DNA from: Planctomycetota bacterium
Lineage (GTDB): Bacteria > Planctomycetota > UBA1135 > UBA2386
DNA: 64,000 bases
Assembly (NCBI GenBank): GCA_014192625.1
Contig: BJHM01000004.1
Location: 112,384 to 176,383, forward strand
Reading direction: 5' to 3'
The notes beneath the pieces were generated by a model. It was not told the DNA's origin. It saw only the letters and a list, made by a program, of their open reading frames with translations, and searched no databases. The position numbers were made by a program, and so were the translations under genes. Below are positions 28,306-37,270 of this stretch, piece after piece (position 1 is the first letter of the stretch; every line of letters begins with the position of its first letter).

Positions 28306-29649
28306 CTACAAAAGCCCGGTTTCCGGCATCAAGCGGCTCAGCGCGGAGTCGCGCTCCGTCATCAAAAACTGCAGGCGGCGCAAAATGGGCACCTCCGGCG
28401 CGCAAGGTTCGGGCGGCGCCGTTGTGCGGGCCACGGCATAGATCGCCGACAATGCCTGAAGGTGCTCTAGGAGGTCTGGCGAACGAGGCGGAATCTGCGC
28501 GGCAAGCTCCGCGTGCAGGCCCGGCTCTTCGAGGATGCGGCGCATCGCCGCGGCAAGCGAGTCGGGATCGTTGGCCTTCGTCACAAGGCCAGCCCCACCA
28601 ATCCGCTGGGGAAATGCCCCGATATCGCTGACAATGCAGGGTAGGCCAAGCTCAAAACACTCGTCGAGCACGAGGCCAAAGGTCTCGATACACATGCTCG
28701 GAAATACCCCGCAGTGGGGGTGGGCCGCACGCAGTTGCTCGTGCACAAAATGACCGCTGAAGTGCACCGGTAAACCCTGCGCCATGACGCGCAAATCGCG
28801 CTCGTAATCGGGATGGTCAAAACCGCCCATCACGAGCAGTTCCGCCTTCCCGCCACTAGCGAGCAGCCGACGCAGCGCCTCGATCGCTACGTGGACACCC
28901 TTGTGCTTGCCAACGCCGCCCCAAAAGGCAAAGCGGAACGGGTCGCCGATAGCGGGCCCGGTCAACTTCGGTGCGCCGCAAAAGCGCGAGCGATAGCCGA
29001 GCTTCAGGATCTGATAACGCTCGCGCGGCAGGCCGGAATAGCGCGCCAACAGCACGGCGATCGCAGGAATCGCAACGAGCACGGTGTGCGCAAGTGCGAG
29101 TTCGCGCCGCAGACTGTCGGCAAACAAATCCACGCCTTCGGCAAGTTCTTCGCGCGATTCGTGACCGTAGCGCGGCACACAATCCCAGCAACTTGCGCCA
29201 CCAACCAACCGCGAGCACGCAGGGTCATCGCGCCGCGAACGAAACGCGCGCGGACAACTCGTGTAGACATCGTGCAGCGTGACCACCACCGGAATCGAGC
29301 GCGCGCGCGCCGTGGCAATCAGATCGCTACTGAGTCGCACCCAGTGGTGCAAATGAATGACCTTCGGCCGCGTCCTTTCGAGCAACTGATCAAACTTCGC
29401 GGCAACCCCAGGATGCCACACCTTGATGTGGTGATCGAAGTAACTGTCATTGCGATGCAGGCGGTGCACCGGGATGCCGTGATGCTCATACTCATCAAAC
29501 CCAACCTCGGGCCAAGGCTTTATGCTGCCGGTCAGCACCTGCGCATCGATGCCATGGGCGCGTTGCAGTTGCGAGAGGTCGTGCACATACGACTCGCTAC
29601 CGCCGCTGGTCTCCGGAGGAAATTGATGGATGACGTGAAGAACGTCCAT
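28306..29649 (-). CDS. Glycosyltransferase family 4 protein
   Basis: A 447-residue GT-B glycosyltransferase. The N-terminal Rossmann part has 'H-Q-F-P-P-E-T-S-G-G-S-E' (near residue 10) and the C-terminal part has the GT4 nucleotide-sugar signature with two glutamates spaced by seven (ETFGLVLDE near residue 345) inside 'C-I-E-T-F-G-L-V-L-D-E-C-F-E-L-G-L-P'. Family 4 enzymes retain the anomeric configuration and build LPS or exopolysaccharide. It is divergent from the hybrid kinase gene (112 bases). Donor and acceptor are unknown. The start is ATG 29649; the in-frame start at 29700 would add an Arg-rich extension. Confidence 0.85.
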   Translation of the reverse strand: MDVLHVIHQFPPETSGGSESYVHDLSQLQRAHGIDAQVLTGSIKPWPEVGFDEYEHHGIPVHRLHRNDSYFDHHIKVWHPGVAAKFDQLLERTRPKVIHLHHWVRLSSDLIATARARSIPVVVTLHDVYTSCPRAFRSRRDDPACSRLVGGASCWDCVPRYGHESREELAEGVDLFADSLRRELALAHTVLVAIPAIAVLLARYSGLPRERYQILKLGYRSRFCGAPKLTGPAIGDPFRFAFWGGVGKHKGVHVAIEALRRLLASGGKAELLVMGGFDHPDYERDLRVMAQGLPVHFSGHFVHEQLRAAHPHCGVFPSMCIETFGLVLDECFELGLPCIVSDIGAFPQRIGGAGLVTKANDPDSLAAAMRRILEEPGLHAELAAQIPPRSPDLLEHLQALSAIYAVARTTAPPEPCAPEVPILRRLQFLMTERDSALSRLMPETGLL

Positions 29650-29761
29650 GGCGCGCAGATGTTGGCGGGGACGGGTGGGCAGAGCAACCCGAAACCTCAT
29701 GCTGGAACGGCGTAACTGGCTTCACGTTGCTCCGCTCATTGGTCGATGACCTGCCGACCTC

Positions 29762-31063
29762 ATGCTCGCAATCTGGCAGTTCTTGGAGACGCAAATGATC
29801 CCGCCCAACACCGATGCCACAGGTGTGTTTGGCTGGTTTTTCGCCGCATTGGCGGTGCTTGCAGCTGTCACTGCGTTTGCCATTGCGCGGACTACAAAGG
29901 CAAAGCTGCTGGCTGAGCTTCGTGCCCGCGCGGATCACGACACCATGATAACGGCACAGCAAAAAGAGCTGCGCCTCGCGAGTATCGGCAACCTCGCAGC
30001 CGGCATCGCGCACGACCTCAACAATCTGCTGACCGTTGTCAGCGGCGCGGCTGAGATCGCGCAGCAGATCCTTGGTGAGCAACATGAGGCAAGCGAGCTT
30101 TTGCTGGAGATTCAGACTGCAGTGCAGCGCGGCAGCCGCTTTACGCAGCAGATTCAGACCTTTGCCAGCAAGCAGAACTATAACCCGCAACCGGTCGATC
30201 TCGGCAGCGTCGTCGGCGAACTGTCGCCGATGCTGCAGCGCATGCTGGGCAGGGCGATCACGATGCAACTCTTGCCCCCGAAGGAGTGCGCGTGGGTCAC
30301 TGCTGACCGTGCGCAACTTGAACAAGTCCTGCTGAGTCTTGGCCAAAACGCCGGCGACGCGATGCCGCAGGGTGGCACGCTGCGCATCGAAGTCGTCACG
30401 ACACTGCCGCTGGTCTACACGCTGCGCGTGATTGACCACGGTTGCGGCATGAGCAAAGATGCGCAAGAGCACGTCTTTGAACCGTTCTTCACAACCAAGC
30501 ACCGCTCCCGCAATCACGGCCTCGGGCTTGCCACCAGTTACGGCATAGTGAAGCGATTCGGCGGCAGCATTGGCATTGAGAGCCGCGAGGGATCGGGCAC
30601 CACGGTCACGGTCACGCTGCCTCGGATTCGCGCACCGAGGACGGTGGTGGCGACAACGCATGTGGCGTCCATCAAAAATTGCACCGTGCTCTTGATCGAC
30701 GACCATGAAGCCGTCCGCTGCGCCCTGCAGCAAATGCTCACCGCAATGGGCGCGTCCGTGATCGCCGCCATCGACGGCGATGATGCCATCGCCAACATGC
30801 ACGAGCTGAAAACGCCAATCGACATCATCATCAGCGACGTGGTCATGCCAGGCCTGCAAGGCACCCACTTGGTCGATGCCATACTGGCCGTCCAACCTGA
30901 CGTGCCGATCCTGTTTTTATCTGGCTACGCCGACCTCGAAGGCCCTTGCTCTCGCCTGCGCGACCGCGGCTTTGTGGTATTGCCAAAACCAGTGTCGGCC
31001 GAGGCTTTGGCGGCGGCGGTCCTCAAGTCTCTGGCAACGCGCACCGCAGTATCGGCTTCCTAA
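29762..31063 (+). CDS. Hybrid sensor histidine kinase with C-terminal receiver
   Basis: A 433-residue protein. One membrane helix (residues 22-43) is followed by a short coiled coil and a HisKA-type domain with H84 in AAGIAHDLNNLL. The ATPase domain has the N-box 'L-G-Q-N-A-G-D-A-M' (near 195), G1 'I-D-H-G-C-G-M', F-box 'F-E-P-F-F-T-T-K', G2 'N-H-G-L-G-L-A-T'. A receiver domain follows from about residue 306, with the acidic pair 'L-I-D-D-H' and phosphoacceptor D359 (ISDVVMPGL). There is no periplasmic sensing domain: only a few residues precede the helix. A partner histidine phosphotransferase is not seen. ATG 29762 or 29795 could be the start. Confidence 0.88.
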   Translation: MLAIWQFLETQMIPPNTDATGVFGWFFAALAVLAAVTAFAIARTTKAKLLAELRARADHDTMITAQQKELRLASIGNLAAGIAHDLNNLLTVVSGAAEIAQQILGEQHEASELLLEIQTAVQRGSRFTQQIQTFASKQNYNPQPVDLGSVVGELSPMLQRMLGRAITMQLLPPKECAWVTADRAQLEQVLLSLGQNAGDAMPQGGTLRIEVVTTLPLVYTLRVIDHGCGMSKDAQEHVFEPFFTTKHRSRNHGLGLATSYGIVKRFGGSIGIESREGSGTTVTVTLPRIRAPRTVVATTHVASIKNCTVLLIDDHEAVRCALQQMLTAMGASVIAAIDGDDAIANMHELKTPIDIIISDVVMPGLQGTHLVDAILAVQPDVPILFLSGYADLEGPCSRLRDRGFVVLPKPVSAEALAAAVLKSLATRTAVSAS

Positions 31064-31150
31064 GCCTTCGCCTACATGGAGAGCGACGGAACCGCGCCTC
31101 CAGTTGGCCGCAGGTAGAGCCTACCCCTTGGCCCTGCGCGGCGACCTCAG

Positions 31151-31190
31151 CCGTTCGTCACCGTTCGTCACCGTTCGTCACCGTTCGTCA
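31151..31190 (+). repeat. Decamer tandem repeat (CCGTTCGTCA x4)
   Basis: Four exact copies of CCGTTCGTCA stand head to tail in the gap after the hybrid kinase gene. The reverse complement, TGACGAACGG, matches the TGACGANCGG units at 24068-24097 except at one variable base. Just downstream (31215-31250) there are further short GCGGCGAAC repeats. Confidence 0.9.
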
Positions 31191-31285
31191 TCGCGGCCAT
31201 TGCGCACGGTATTGCACGCGGCGAACGCGGCGAACGCGAGCCGCGCGAGCCGCCGCTGTTTCTCGCGCGAACTCGGCAATTGTAT

Positions 31286-31361
31286 TGGTAGGCCCTGCAG
31301 GATTCGAACCTGCAACCAAGCGGGTATGAGCCGCCAGCTCTAACCGTTGAGCTAAAGGCCC
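31286..31361 (-). tRNA. tRNA with CAU anticodon (Met, or Ile2 with lysidine)
   Basis: A complete cloverleaf reads on the minus strand: acceptor GGGCCTT/AGGGCCT, D-arm GCTC-GAGC, anticodon stem GGCGG/CCGCT with loop CTCATAC and anticodon CAT, T-arm GCAGG/CCTGC, then A73 and an encoded CCA (31288-31286). G1 faces U72. The overall sequence, in particular TTTAGCTCA, GGTTAGAGC and GGCG-CTCATA-CGCTTGGT, resembles the E. coli minor isoleucine tRNA, in which C34 is changed to lysidine, more than an elongator methionine tRNA. It lacks the initiator C1-A72 mismatch and three G-C pairs in the anticodon stem. Confidence 0.93.
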
Positions 31362-31450
31362 CCGATTCGGAGCGCGAGAGTAGCGACGAGCACGCCTCAA
31401 AGAAATGCTCCACACTAGCAGCGAGCATAGCTGCGGCCCAAGATGCGTGA

Positions 31451-32455
31451 ATGAGCTCGCCGGCCCTCGATTGCAGCACCATCGTCCAACGCCTGCGCAG
31501 CATGCAGCTGGACCTGCGCACCGCTTTGCGCACTCACATGCAGGCACAAAAACCCGCGGTCTGGTCGCGCACGGTGCGCGACGACGTAGGCGACACGATT
31601 TTCGGCATCGACGCGGAAATCGAAGATCACCTGCTCGCGCAGTGCCGGCTGTGGGGCAAAGAGCAGCACTTCACGCTGATCGCCGAGGGGCTCGACTCAA
31701 GCGGCGTGACTTTTGGGCAGAAAGGACGGGGTGGCCCGCCGTTTCGCTTGATCGTTGATCCGATCGATGGCACGCGCGGCCTGATGTTTGACAAGCGCAG
31801 CGCATGGTGCCTGATGGGGGTCGCACCCGACCTAGGCCCGACGACGCAGCTGACCGACATCGAGATCGCAGTGATGAGCGAGCTACCGACGACGCGGCAA
31901 GCGTGTGGTGACGTGCTGTGGGCTGTGCGCGGCAAGGGCACCAACGGCGAACGTCACGACTTTGCCAGCGGCGCCGTGCAACCGCTGCCCGTGGTGCCAA
32001 GTGGCAGCGACTCGCTGCAAAACAGCTTCGCCACCGTCACAGCCTACTTCCCAGGCGGCAAAGAACTCACTGCGCGACTCGAAGAAGCGATCCTGCTGCG
32101 CGCCTTCGGGCCGCTTGACCCAAACAAGGCTGAGATCTACTGCGATCAATACATCTGCTCTGGCGGCCAGCTCGCCGAGATGGCGCTTGGCCGCGACCGC
32201 TTCGTGCTCGACGTGCGGCCGCTAGTGCATAAAAAACTCGGCATAAAGTCGTCGCTGTGCTGCCGGCCCTACGACCTGTGCGCGGCACTCGTGGCACAGG
32301 AGGCTTTGTGCGTCGTCTGCGATCCGTTTGGCGCACCTCTGACGGGACCACTCGACACCACCACCAACCTCGCGTTCGCTGCGTATGCAAATGCCAAACT
32401 CGCAGCGAAGATGATCCCGATCGTGCGCGAAGCAGTGCAGCGCGTGCTCGGTTAG
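31451..32455 (+). CDS. Inositol-monophosphatase-family phosphatase
   Basis: A 334-residue metal-dependent phosphatase of the IMPase/FBPase superfamily. Metal ligands are E79 (LIAEG), D103 and D106 (VDPIDGTRG, residues 102-110). The third motif, usually W-D-x-A-A, reads Y-D-L-C-A-A near residue 270. An insertion of about 15 residues separates E79 from DPIDGT. The substrate may be inositol phosphate, 3'-phosphoadenosine phosphate or a sugar phosphate; the sequence does not say. Start is ATG 31451. It is convergent with the ApaH-like gene, 11 bases apart. Confidence 0.78.
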   Translation: MSSPALDCSTIVQRLRSMQLDLRTALRTHMQAQKPAVWSRTVRDDVGDTIFGIDAEIEDHLLAQCRLWGKEQHFTLIAEGLDSSGVTFGQKGRGGPPFRLIVDPIDGTRGLMFDKRSAWCLMGVAPDLGPTTQLTDIEIAVMSELPTTRQACGDVLWAVRGKGTNGERHDFASGAVQPLPVVPSGSDSLQNSFATVTAYFPGGKELTARLEEAILLRAFGPLDPNKAEIYCDQYICSGGQLAEMALGRDRFVLDVRPLVHKKLGIKSSLCCRPYDLCAALVAQEALCVVCDPFGAPLTGPLDTTTNLAFAAYANAKLAAKMIPIVREAVQRVLG

Positions 32456-32466
32456 TCGCGCAGCCA

Positions 32467-33087
32467 TCACTGCCGCCAGCCGTCCACCTGCACTACGCGA
32501 TCGTCTTCCGCGATCCACGCCGACAACTTGCCGCCATACACGCAGCCGGTGTCGAGGCCGATGCACTGCGGCCGCACAACCAGTCCGCGGCGCGCCCAGT
32601 GGCCAAAAACAATGCGCTTTTCGCCGGTATAAAAATCATCCCACGGACGAAACGGCGGGCCTGGCGGCGGCCAGTCCTCGGCGGGGCGATTGCCGGCGGG
32701 ATCGCAGTAACGAACATTAACGGCGTAGTGCTGCTCGGGCGGCAAAAGGCTGGGGAGGCGCGCTTCATCCCACTTTGGATGTAGCCCAGCGTGCACCAAG
32801 ATCACATCGTCAAACACTCGGACGAACGGCTGCGATTCGAGCCACGCACGGTGGCGCGGGTCCTGCAGTTTGCCCTTTTGCAGGTAGTGCAGATCGTGAT
32901 TGCCGAGCACCGGCTCGGCGTTGAGCTTGATCAGAAGATCAATGACACCCGAAGAGTCAGGCCCCTTGTTTACGAGGTCCCCCGCAGGCAGCAGGCGGTC
33001 GCGGCCGCTTACGAACGCAACCGCAACGAGCAGCCGCTCGAGTGGCTCGCGGCAACCCTGAATGTCTCCGACAAAGATGCGGCGCAC
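32467..33087 (-). CDS. ApaH-like symmetrical dinucleoside tetraphosphatase
   Basis: A 206-residue metallophosphatase. The first 80 residues carry the PPP-superfamily core: GDIQGC (8-13), 'G-D-L-V-N-K-G-P-D-S' (36-45) and GNHD (63-66), then 'V-H-A-G-L' and 'F-G-H-W'. This is closest to ApaH, which splits Ap4A into two ADP, though ApaH is usually near 280 residues and this is shorter in the C-terminal cap. A role in dinucleoside-polyphosphate stress control is known for the family. It starts at ATG 33087; the M14 carboxypeptidase gene ends 34 bases upstream. Confidence 0.78.
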   Translation of the reverse strand: MRRIFVGDIQGCREPLERLLVAVAFVSGRDRLLPAGDLVNKGPDSSGVIDLLIKLNAEPVLGNHDLHYLQKGKLQDPRHRAWLESQPFVRVFDDVILVHAGLHPKWDEARLPSLLPPEQHYAVNVRYCDPAGNRPAEDWPPPGPPFRPWDDFYTGEKRIVFGHWARRGLVVRPQCIGLDTGCVYGGKLSAWIAEDDRVVQVDGWRQ

Positions 33088-33121
33088 GCTTTTACGATAG
33101 CGGGACTGGTCGCTGCGCGCG

Positions 33122-34945
33122 CTACGGCAGTGGTGTGATGCTGACTGCGGGACTCCACTTCTGGATCAGGTGCGAGTAGGTGGGATCCGAAGTGATGCCG
33201 GCGCAATACGTCGTGAGTCCGATCACAAACGCGTCGTTGGGCAGCGCAAAAAACGACACCATCCGCGCGCTGCCATCCAGAATGCCAAACGTCGGCGCAA
33301 GCACCGGATTGCCTGCCAGCGACGACTGCATCAGGAAATCAAAGTTGAGCGGGATCGTACGCAAGCCGCCGAGATCGATGCCTGGCTGCGTGCCGAGCGA
33401 CCAGCCCATCAGCCCGAGTTTGCCTTGATCGCCGGGGCTCGTGTAGACCAGCGACACCGTTGTGCCGATGCGCTCGCTGCCACTCTTCACCAAGGTCGGC
33501 GCAGGCCAGATCGGATCGAGCTCTACATCGATGGTCAGCGGTTGATCGTAGTTGGTGATGGTGACGGCCTGCGAACGGCTCTGATGCAAAGCCGCCGACC
33601 AGGTCACAGTCCACGTGCCAAGCGGCAGCCACAACGCGTAGCGACCATCTCGGCTGCGGCTCGTTTGCACTTCGCCATGCGAAAACTGATTGGGTGCGAA
33701 CGTCATCTCGGCAGCGAGCGGTTGCTGCAACTGACTTCCGCGAACGTGGCCGCGCACCGCCGGATGCCAACCCGTGAGCAGCCGCCTGGTGCCCGGCCAC
33801 ACGATATTTTCCTCGGCCTGCGTCAGCGACCACAGCGGCTGAAAATCCGTTCCCACTTCGACCAGGTAACTCAGCGTGCCGCCACTTGCCCAGTGATCGT
33901 GCGGCGCTTCGCCAGACGCGCTCGGGGCGCGAAAGCTGTAGCCCAAAATCCCGCGCAGATCGTCAACGTAGCGCGTGTTGAAGGCCTGATACGCAGGGCT
34001 CACCGTCGCACAGGGAGGATAGAGGTTGAGCACGTCCTGCCCGAAGCTGTGGAAATCGAGATAAAGCTCGGGCCGCAAGCGGTTGATGAAGTTGCGCATC
34101 GTCTGCGTCTCCGGCTCGCTCGCCGCTGTAGGGCCTCGGTAGGTCTCGCTACTCGTCACCGTCGAGCCACCGCAGAGAGTCCACAAAAATGGAAAGTTGC
34201 GATTGCCATCGACACCGAAGTTCGTGCCGTTGTTGCGCCGATTCTTGCGCCACAAGTTGTCGACGTTCCAGACGTGATTGACACCGTCCGGATTCATCAT
34301 CGGCACGAAGTAGACCTCATTGCCATCGACCAGCGCGTGCAGTGCCGGGTCTGTGACATAGCCCTGAAGCACGCGCGTCATCGCGCCTATCGTCATCACC
34401 GGCGCATTGAGTTCGCGGGCGTGCATCTGCGACGCAACGACGATCGCCGGCTCATCTTCATCAAGCGCCACGTTGTCGCTGACCTTCAGCGCGAAGATCG
34501 AACGGCCTTCCCATGTCAATGCGCCACCGGGCAACACCGATAGATTGACCTTCTGCGCAAGCCCCGGATAGGCGACTACGAGCGCGTCGATCTGGGCTTC
34601 GATCTCGGTAGTCGTGTAATAGTTTGCGTCTGGCACATCCACGCCTGCGGCGGCGGCGCGCTGCAACGCGATCTCATGAAACGGCCGGCCGCGATCGACC
34701 AGAATGGCGCCAGGCGCGACTCTGCGGAACGCCGCCAGCTCCTCGGGCAACACGACAATCTGCATCGGCCCCAAAGCAGCCGGCACACCGCAGCAAGCCC
34801 CGAGCACATCGAAGAACTGGCCGAGCAGCAACCGCTGAACAGCAGTCGGCTGATCGAGATGGAAGCGATACGACGTTGCTTCTGCAGGTTGTTGAGCAAC
34901 TAGGGCACAACCAAAAGCTACCGCCAAAAATAATGTTGGACGCAT
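33122..34945 (-). CDS. Secreted M14 zinc carboxypeptidase
   Basis: A 607-residue exported peptidase. MRPTLFLAVAFGCALVAQQ is a signal peptide. The catalytic domain has H175 and E178 in SQMHARELN, the substrate-binding 'G-V-D-G-N-R-N-F' (244-251), H299 in 'L-D-F-H-S-F-G', and E363 in 'Y-L-V-E-V-G', so the full M14 set of three zinc ligands, binding arginine and catalytic glutamate is present. About 240 residues follow, with a carboxypeptidase regulatory-like unit and a beta domain of the type common in planctomycete exported proteins. It probably trims C-terminal residues of extracellular peptides. The ATG 34945 puts the signal peptide at the N-terminus. It is divergent from murJ. Confidence 0.88.
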   Translation of the reverse strand: MRPTLFLAVAFGCALVAQQPAEATSYRFHLDQPTAVQRLLLGQFFDVLGACCGVPAALGPMQIVVLPEELAAFRRVAPGAILVDRGRPFHEIALQRAAAAGVDVPDANYYTTTEIEAQIDALVVAYPGLAQKVNLSVLPGGALTWEGRSIFALKVSDNVALDEDEPAIVVASQMHARELNAPVMTIGAMTRVLQGYVTDPALHALVDGNEVYFVPMMNPDGVNHVWNVDNLWRKNRRNNGTNFGVDGNRNFPFLWTLCGGSTVTSSETYRGPTAASEPETQTMRNFINRLRPELYLDFHSFGQDVLNLYPPCATVSPAYQAFNTRYVDDLRGILGYSFRAPSASGEAPHDHWASGGTLSYLVEVGTDFQPLWSLTQAEENIVWPGTRRLLTGWHPAVRGHVRGSQLQQPLAAEMTFAPNQFSHGEVQTSRSRDGRYALWLPLGTWTVTWSAALHQSRSQAVTITNYDQPLTIDVELDPIWPAPTLVKSGSERIGTTVSLVYTSPGDQGKLGLMGWSLGTQPGIDLGGLRTIPLNFDFLMQSSLAGNPVLAPTFGILDGSARMVSFFALPNDAFVIGLTTYCAGITSDPTYSHLIQKWSPAVSITPLP

Positions 34946-35058
34946 GGGGTGACGGCTTGGTTTTCTAAACACCGACTCTGCCTCATTGTTCCGCAGACTC
35001 GACTTCGACGATAGCGTCCCTGCCTCGCGATGCCAAACTCGCATCTTCGCCGCCCCGA

Positions 35059-36624
35059 ATGAGCCGACTACTGCGCACCGCTGGCTCGATGTCCTGCTTC
35101 ACGCTGCTATCGCGCGTGCTAGGTCTGTGGCGCGACCGGCTGATGTTCACGACCCTCGGCGACGGCTGGGTACAAGGCACATTCCTATTGGCGTGGATGC
35201 TGCCCAACCTGATGCGCCGCCTGCTCGGCGAAGGTGCACTGTCGGCCTCATTGATCCCTGCCTACGCGCGGTTGCGCTCTGCCGAGGGTAAGGAGCCAGC
35301 ACGCCGCCTGCTCGCCAGCGTGGTCGGCGTGACGGTATTGATCCTGTTGCCGCTGTGCGCACTGGTCGCGATCGGCGGGCTTTTGTGGCCCAGCAGCTGG
35401 CTGCCGGCAACGGCTGCCGGCGAAGGCAAGGCCAATCCGCTGCTACTGCAGCTAAACGCGATCCTGTTCCCGTATGCGCTGCCGGTCTGCCTGACTGCGA
35501 TCTTCAGCGGCGCGCTCAACACGCTCGGCCGCTTCGCCCTACCGGCGGCAGTGCCCATCGCGCTCAATCTGGTTTGGATCGCAGCACTCTACCTAGCGCC
35601 AGTCTGCGGCATCACGGTGGACACAGAGGTCGCAACGTTTGTCGCGGTGTTTTTGGCAATCGGCGGCGTGCTCCAACTGCTGTTCGTAATCGTACCGCTG
35701 CGACGCGCTGGCGAACTGCTCCGGCCAACGTTCGCTTGGCCACAGCGCGGCACTCCGGCGCGCGCAGTTTTCGTGACGATGGTGCCAACTGCGATCGGCA
35801 TGTCGCTCACCCAGGTGAGCAGCCTGCTCGATCAAGCGATGGCCTATTACCTCATCGCCCCCGGTGCCAACGCGTATGTCTACGGCGCCAATCGCCTGCT
35901 GTTGTTCCCCCATGCTTTGACTGCGATATCCGTCGCCGTCGCGGTGTTCCCGAAGCTCGCGGCGGATGCCGGCGCGAACGACCGCGTCGCACTTCGCAAG
36001 ACGCTCGACCTGGCCGCATCGGCGACCATTTTCGTCACGTTACCTGCGGCAGTCGGCATGATCGTGCTCGGCGAAGATGTCGTGCGGCTGCTCTACGAAG
36101 GCGGCAAGTTCACAGAGCAAGCGGCGCACGCGACCACCGTGACCACGCAGTATCTGCTCGCCGGGTTGCCGTTCTTGGGGCTCGCTCAACTCTACGCTCG
36201 CGCGTTCTACGCGATCGGCGACACGAAGCCACCGGCGCGCCTCGCGGCCTACCTCGTCATCACCAATGCCATCCTCAACTACGTGCTCGTGACAACGACC
36301 GAGATGGGCACCGCAGCCCTCACCCTGGCGAGCAGTCTCAGTGCGCTGGTGAACGCGCTGGTGCTCGGCATCGGCTTCCGCCGCCACGCAGGTCGCGGCA
36401 CCGGTTTCTATGGCGCGTGGCTGCGCAACATCATCGCTACGGCCGTCATGTGCCTGACCATCTGGCTCACAAAGCCACCGGCAAGCACTTCGCACACCTC
36501 AAAGCTCGACCTTTTCCTGTGGCATGTCGGATTGCCGATCCTGATCGGCGTGTTCACCTATCTGCTCACGCACGTCCTGATGCGCAGCCCCGAACTCAGC
36601 GCGCTACGCCGCAAACGCCGCTGA
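35059..36624 (+). CDS. murJ: Lipid II flippase MurJ
   Basis: A 521-residue inner-membrane protein with about 14 predicted helices. It opens 'M-S-R-L-L-R-T-A-G-S-M-S-C-F-T-L-L-S-R-V-L-G' and carries 'R-R-L-L-G-E-G-A-L-S-A-S-L-I-P', the family signature. MurJ flips the undecaprenyl-linked peptidoglycan precursor to the periplasmic side. Its presence indicates that this bacterium makes peptidoglycan, which was long doubted for planctomycetes. It converges with the small secreted protein gene, 17 bases away. Confidence 0.93.
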   Translation: MSRLLRTAGSMSCFTLLSRVLGLWRDRLMFTTLGDGWVQGTFLLAWMLPNLMRRLLGEGALSASLIPAYARLRSAEGKEPARRLLASVVGVTVLILLPLCALVAIGGLLWPSSWLPATAAGEGKANPLLLQLNAILFPYALPVCLTAIFSGALNTLGRFALPAAVPIALNLVWIAALYLAPVCGITVDTEVATFVAVFLAIGGVLQLLFVIVPLRRAGELLRPTFAWPQRGTPARAVFVTMVPTAIGMSLTQVSSLLDQAMAYYLIAPGANAYVYGANRLLLFPHALTAISVAVAVFPKLAADAGANDRVALRKTLDLAASATIFVTLPAAVGMIVLGEDVVRLLYEGGKFTEQAAHATTVTTQYLLAGLPFLGLAQLYARAFYAIGDTKPPARLAAYLVITNAILNYVLVTTTEMGTAALTLASSLSALVNALVLGIGFRRHAGRGTGFYGAWLRNIIATAVMCLTIWLTKPPASTSHTSKLDLFLWHVGLPILIGVFTYLLTHVLMRSPELSALRRKRR

Positions 36625-36641
36625 TCCCAGCCCGCGCCCGA

Positions 36642-37184
36642 TCACTCGATACGCATAAAATCGAGCCAGTTGTTGTTGCCTTGGTGGACTCGCAGGATGT
36701 CCGACATCAATTGGCAACGCCGCAACTGCGTCGCGCCTTTTTCCTCCACGTGCATCGCCCCGTTGTTGTCATTGAAGTGGCTGACTTCAACGGTCATGCG
36801 GACCATGTCCTGTTCGCCCGTGCGTTGCCAAGAATACGCGCCCGCCCTCAAAAGGGAGGTCGCCGCGTCCAAGCCCGGCCCCTCAAACTGCACCATCATG
36901 TGATTGCGGCCAATCGCGATCATGCCGCGACCAGGAATGGCCGGCGCGCCAGCTACGGCGCGCGCCCGCAGCTCCCAAAATCCCTCCAACGGATCCCGCG
37001 GTTGAAACCGCATCGGCAAGTCGAGTCGCGGCACCGGCGATAAAACCGGTTCCTCCACAAGCGGCAACCGCGCGGCTCCTGCGGGAGCAGGCGCAGGCCG
37101 CAATTTGTTGGGCTCTTGCCCCTGCTTCACAAACCCAAGCGAGGCAAAGGCAGCGAGGATCAAAGCGAGCACAGATTTGTTCAT
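36642..37184 (-). CDS. Small secreted protein of unknown function
   Basis: A 180-residue exported protein. MNKSVLALILAAFASLGFV looks like a signal peptide. A proline-rich linker follows (residues 25-55), then a mixed alpha/beta region with 'D-P-L-E-G-F-W-E-L-R' near residue 64, an arrangement seen in small lipocalin-like or 'DUF' lipid-binding domains. I cannot assign a family. It is divergent from rpiA (86 bases). Confidence 0.5.
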   Translation of the reverse strand: MNKSVLALILAAFASLGFVKQGQEPNKLRPAPAPAGAARLPLVEEPVLSPVPRLDLPMRFQPRDPLEGFWELRARAVAGAPAIPGRGMIAIGRNHMMVQFEGPGLDAATSLLRAGAYSWQRTGEQDMVRMTVEVSHFNDNNGAMHVEEKGATQLRRCQLMSDILRVHQGNNNWLDFMRIE

Positions 37185-37270
37185 GGCAGGATCCAGTTAG
37201 AGCAACAGAGCATAGACGGGAACGGGTTTGCTGATGGAGGCAAGAAACCAAGCATGTATCGTTTCAGCCC

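Noticed and set aside
29597..30895. 432-codon minus frame over the hybrid kinase
   Set aside because: Antisense to a gene with full kinase and receiver motifs.
33170..34543. 457-codon plus frame over the M14 carboxypeptidase
   Set aside because: Antisense shadow in GC-rich DNA; the opposite strand has complete catalytic residues.
35355..37043. 562-codon plus frame over murJ
   Set aside because: Offset frame of murJ with very high Arg, His and Pro content; murJ itself has intact helices and motifs.
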